Below are positions 5,154 through 6,716 of a stretch of DNA of 6,716 bases, in pieces; the first letter of the stretch is position 1, and the number at the start of each line of letters is the position of its first letter. The position numbers were made by a program, and so were the translations under genes. Source of the DNA: a bacterium (GTDB taxonomy: Bacteria > Patescibacteriota > Minisyncoccia > Minisyncoccales > UBA10102); the NCBI GenBank assembly GCA_030698465.1, contig JAUYJZ010000040.1, positions 1 to 6,716 of the forward strand, written 5' to 3'. The notes below the pieces were generated by a model that had not been told where the DNA came from, did no database searches, and saw only the letters and a list, made by a program, of their open reading frames with translations.

Positions 5154-5213
5154 GACGCTAAAATAACTAAAGATTAAATAATACTTAACTTAGTTTAACG
5201 CCTACCATTTTCT

Positions 5214-6716
5214 ATGCTGCAACTCACCAAAAAAGAGAAAAGCACCATTAACAGTCGGTTTTCAGAGAACGCTCTTCGCATGATGAAGAAGAGATATCTT
5301 GCAGAGAAGGATGATGGAACGCAAGAGATGCCAGCTGACATGTTTCTCAGAGTTGCAAACGGCTTAGCTCAACAGGAAAAAAAATACGGGGGAAAGGAGA
5401 AGTTTATGGACGAGGTTGCAAAAGACTTTTTGTCTGTCATGGCCTCAAAGGAATACACTCCCGCTGGGCGTACTTTGACGAATGCGGGTTCTGAAACCCC
5501 ATTGATTGCAAACTGCATTGTTCTTCCTATTCATGACTCCATGGAGAGTATCTTTCAGACCCTAAAAGATGCTGCCCTTTTGCAGCAGGCAGGTTCTGGG
5601 CTGGGTTTTGATTTGTCTGAGATGAGGCCAGCTGATTCACTCACCAAGAAATCTCGAGGCAAGGCATCGGGTCCGGTTTCTTTTTTGCGCGTGTATGATG
5701 CTGCTTTTGGGACTATCAAACAACAGGGCAGGCATGGAGCGAATATGGCAATGATGCGGGTGGACCATCCCGATATCTTAGACTTCATTTCTTGCAAATC
5801 CAACGAAGGAGAAATCAGAAACTTCAATGTTTCTGTGACCATGACCGATGAGTTCATGGAGCAACTCCAAAAGGAACCCAATAAGCCCTGGATGTGTGTA
5901 TTCAAGGGGAAAAAGATGAAGCCCCACAAAGTATTTCGCCACCCAAACGGCGCGGTCTTTAAGGCGGAAGAAACAGATATCACGCCAAAAGAACTCTTTG
6001 ATCTATTGGTGGAGCACGCCTGGCTTAATGGGGAACCTGGCATTGCCTTTCTTGATACCATCAATCGCACCAATCCCCTGCCTGACATGGGCCCTATTCA
6101 GGCTTCCAATCCATGTGTTACAGGTGACACCCTTGTTTCTACCGAACATGGTTTTCTTGCCATGGAGAAGTTGGCAAAGGATTATGCTTCGGGGGGTATT
6201 TCTCTTACCCAAGATTCTCGGACTCCTCGTGTAAAGATTGTTCGAGTAGCAAAATTGGTTGTAGCTGGGGCATCGAAAGACGATGTTGAGTATCAAAATA
6301 TCCTTTCCTTTGAGAGAAGCGAAGAAGCAGTTCCAGGAACACTGGTAAAGGCATGGAAGACGGGAGTGAAACCGGTGTATCGGCTCACTACCAATTCTGG
6401 CTATGAGCTTGAGCTGACCAAAGATCACAAGGTATTTACTCCTCAAGGGAAAACTCCACTGAAGGATCTTAAACAAGGAGACAAGATTCTTCTTCAGTCT
6501 CAGGAAGGGCTGTGGAGTAGTCAATACGAACTCCCCCTTGTTCCACAAAATACCGTCAGAGGAAAGAATGGTCACACCTATTCCTATAATTTTCCTTCTC
6601 AGTGGAGCAAGGAGCTTGGTCAAGTACTTGGCTGGCTTGTTGGAGACGGATGGATACGGGATGTTCCCAAGCAGCATATGGTCGGCTTTACTTTTGCAAA
6701 AGAAGATAAAGAAGTC
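5214..6716 (+). CDS. nrdJ: Adenosylcobalamin-dependent (class II) ribonucleotide reductase, intein-interrupted, 3' partial
   Basis: Reduces ribonucleotides to deoxyribonucleotides using a B12-derived radical. Only 501 codons are visible; 1-300 are the N-extein. No ATP-cone precedes the N-terminal helical domain (about 13-90, FSENALRMMKKRYL). Cys101 in IANCIVLPI is the expected N-terminal redox cysteine. Then come SMESIF, the glycine-rich GSGLGF (127-132), ASGPVSFL (151-158), RVDHPDILDF (182-191), NFNVSV (203-208) and GEPGIAFLDTINRTN (273-287), which together fit class II enzymes better than NrdA. The sequence SNP (298-300) is followed by an intein instead of the conserved NPCGE; the extein Cys must come after the intein, beyond the window. 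An in-frame TAA at 5196-5198 limits the start to the ATG at 5214. No Shine-Dalgarno site is seen. Confidence 0.92.
   Translation, partial: MLQLTKKEKSTINSRFSENALRMMKKRYLAEKDDGTQEMPADMFLRVANGLAQQEKKYGGKEKFMDEVAKDFLSVMASKEYTPAGRTLTNAGSETPLIANCIVLPIHDSMESIFQTLKDAALLQQAGSGLGFDLSEMRPADSLTKKSRGKASGPVSFLRVYDAAFGTIKQQGRHGANMAMMRVDHPDILDFISCKSNEGEIRNFNVSVTMTDEFMEQLQKEPNKPWMCVFKGKKMKPHKVFRHPNGAVFKAEETDITPKELFDLLVEHAWLNGEPGIAFLDTINRTNPLPDMGPIQASNPCVTGDTLVSTEHGFLAMEKLAKDYASGGISLTQDSRTPRVKIVRVAKLVVAGASKDDVEYQNILSFERSEEAVPGTLVKAWKTGVKPVYRLTTNSGYELELTKDHKVFTPQGKTPLKDLKQGDKILLQSQEGLWSSQYELPLVPQNTVRGKNGHTYSYNFPSQWSKELGQVLGWLVGDGWIRDVPKQHMVGFTFAKEDKEV
6114..6716 (+). mobile_element. Intein with LAGLIDADG homing endonuclease, 5' part
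   Basis: In frame with nrdJ, 201 residues are visible. The intein begins at Cys301 of the precursor with CVTGDTLVSTEHGFLAMEKL, a typical block A (nucleophilic Cys1 and G-D-T). Block B is SGYELELTKDHKVFTPQGKT with Thr102 and His105 of the intein. A first LAGLIDADG-type motif, LGQVLGWLVGDGW, has its metal-binding Asp at intein residue 178 (codon 6645-6647). The insertion point after SNP in the conserved NPCGE active-site region is a preferred site for inteins in ribonucleotide reductases. The second endonuclease motif and the C-terminal HN splice junction lie outside the window, so whether it is complete cannot be seen. Confidence 0.92.

Noticed and set aside
5165..5195. AACTAA...TTAGTT inverted repeat after the Ntn hydrolase gene as terminator
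   Set aside because: Only a 6-bp, almost purely A-T stem with a 19-base loop and no clean T-run. It is too weak to call.
5154..5213. NrdR box or promoter directly upstream of nrdJ
   Set aside because: The best stretch, CTTAACTTAG, matches only about 6 of 10 core positions. No -35/-10 pair with acceptable spacing was found.
5555..6088. - strand open frame of 177 codons
   Set aside because: A shadow of the nrdJ N-extein, with no domain and no promoter.
6003..6677. Long - strand open frame of 224 codons
   Set aside because: It lies wholly opposite the reductase and its intein, whose motifs are clear on the + strand. The translation shows no recognisable domain.

Overview
This window looks like a piece of a Candidate Phyla Radiation (Patescibacteria, Parcubacteria-like) chromosome. 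The inference rests on a 499-aa IF-2 that starts almost directly at its G domain, start codons mostly without Shine-Dalgarno sites, a class II ribonucleotide reductase that carries an intein, and copies of a CCCTTCGA...CTCAGG palindrome in spacers. No marker in the window fixes the taxon.

Layout. (1) 13-2459, + strand: a translation operon with a DUF4446 protein, infB (ATGA overlap), a spacer with a strong two-part hairpin, rbfA, then tRNA-Cys(GCA) one base after the rbfA stop and tRNA-Leu(UAA) two bases later. A symmetric hairpin at 2464-2499 ends this unit and also the gene that converges on it. (2) 2520-3154, - strand: an exported 3D-domain (double-psi beta-barrel) cell-wall protein, with a consensus promoter that shows the longest open frame is not the gene. 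(3) 3220-3777, + strand: nrdR, with a consensus promoter and NrdR-box-like palindromes that suggest autoregulation. (4) 3806-5153, + strand: a clearly AT-richer pair, a DUF4430-like beta-grasp protein and a proteasome-beta-like Ntn hydrolase with a Ser nucleophile, 1 bp apart. (5) 5214-6716, + strand, running off the end: adenosylcobalamin-dependent ribonucleotide reductase (nrdJ). It is interrupted after residue 300 by an intein with a LAGLIDADG endonuclease.

How the parts relate. IF-2, RbfA and the tRNAs serve translation and small-subunit maturation. NrdR probably represses the reductase two genes downstream. The Ntn hydrolase/DUF4430 pair sits between regulator and target, differs in base composition, and looks like an inserted accessory module. 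It is the most interesting part of the window. The intein is a second mobile element. There is no gene-free stretch longer than 300 bases, and no CRISPR array, rRNA or transposase.
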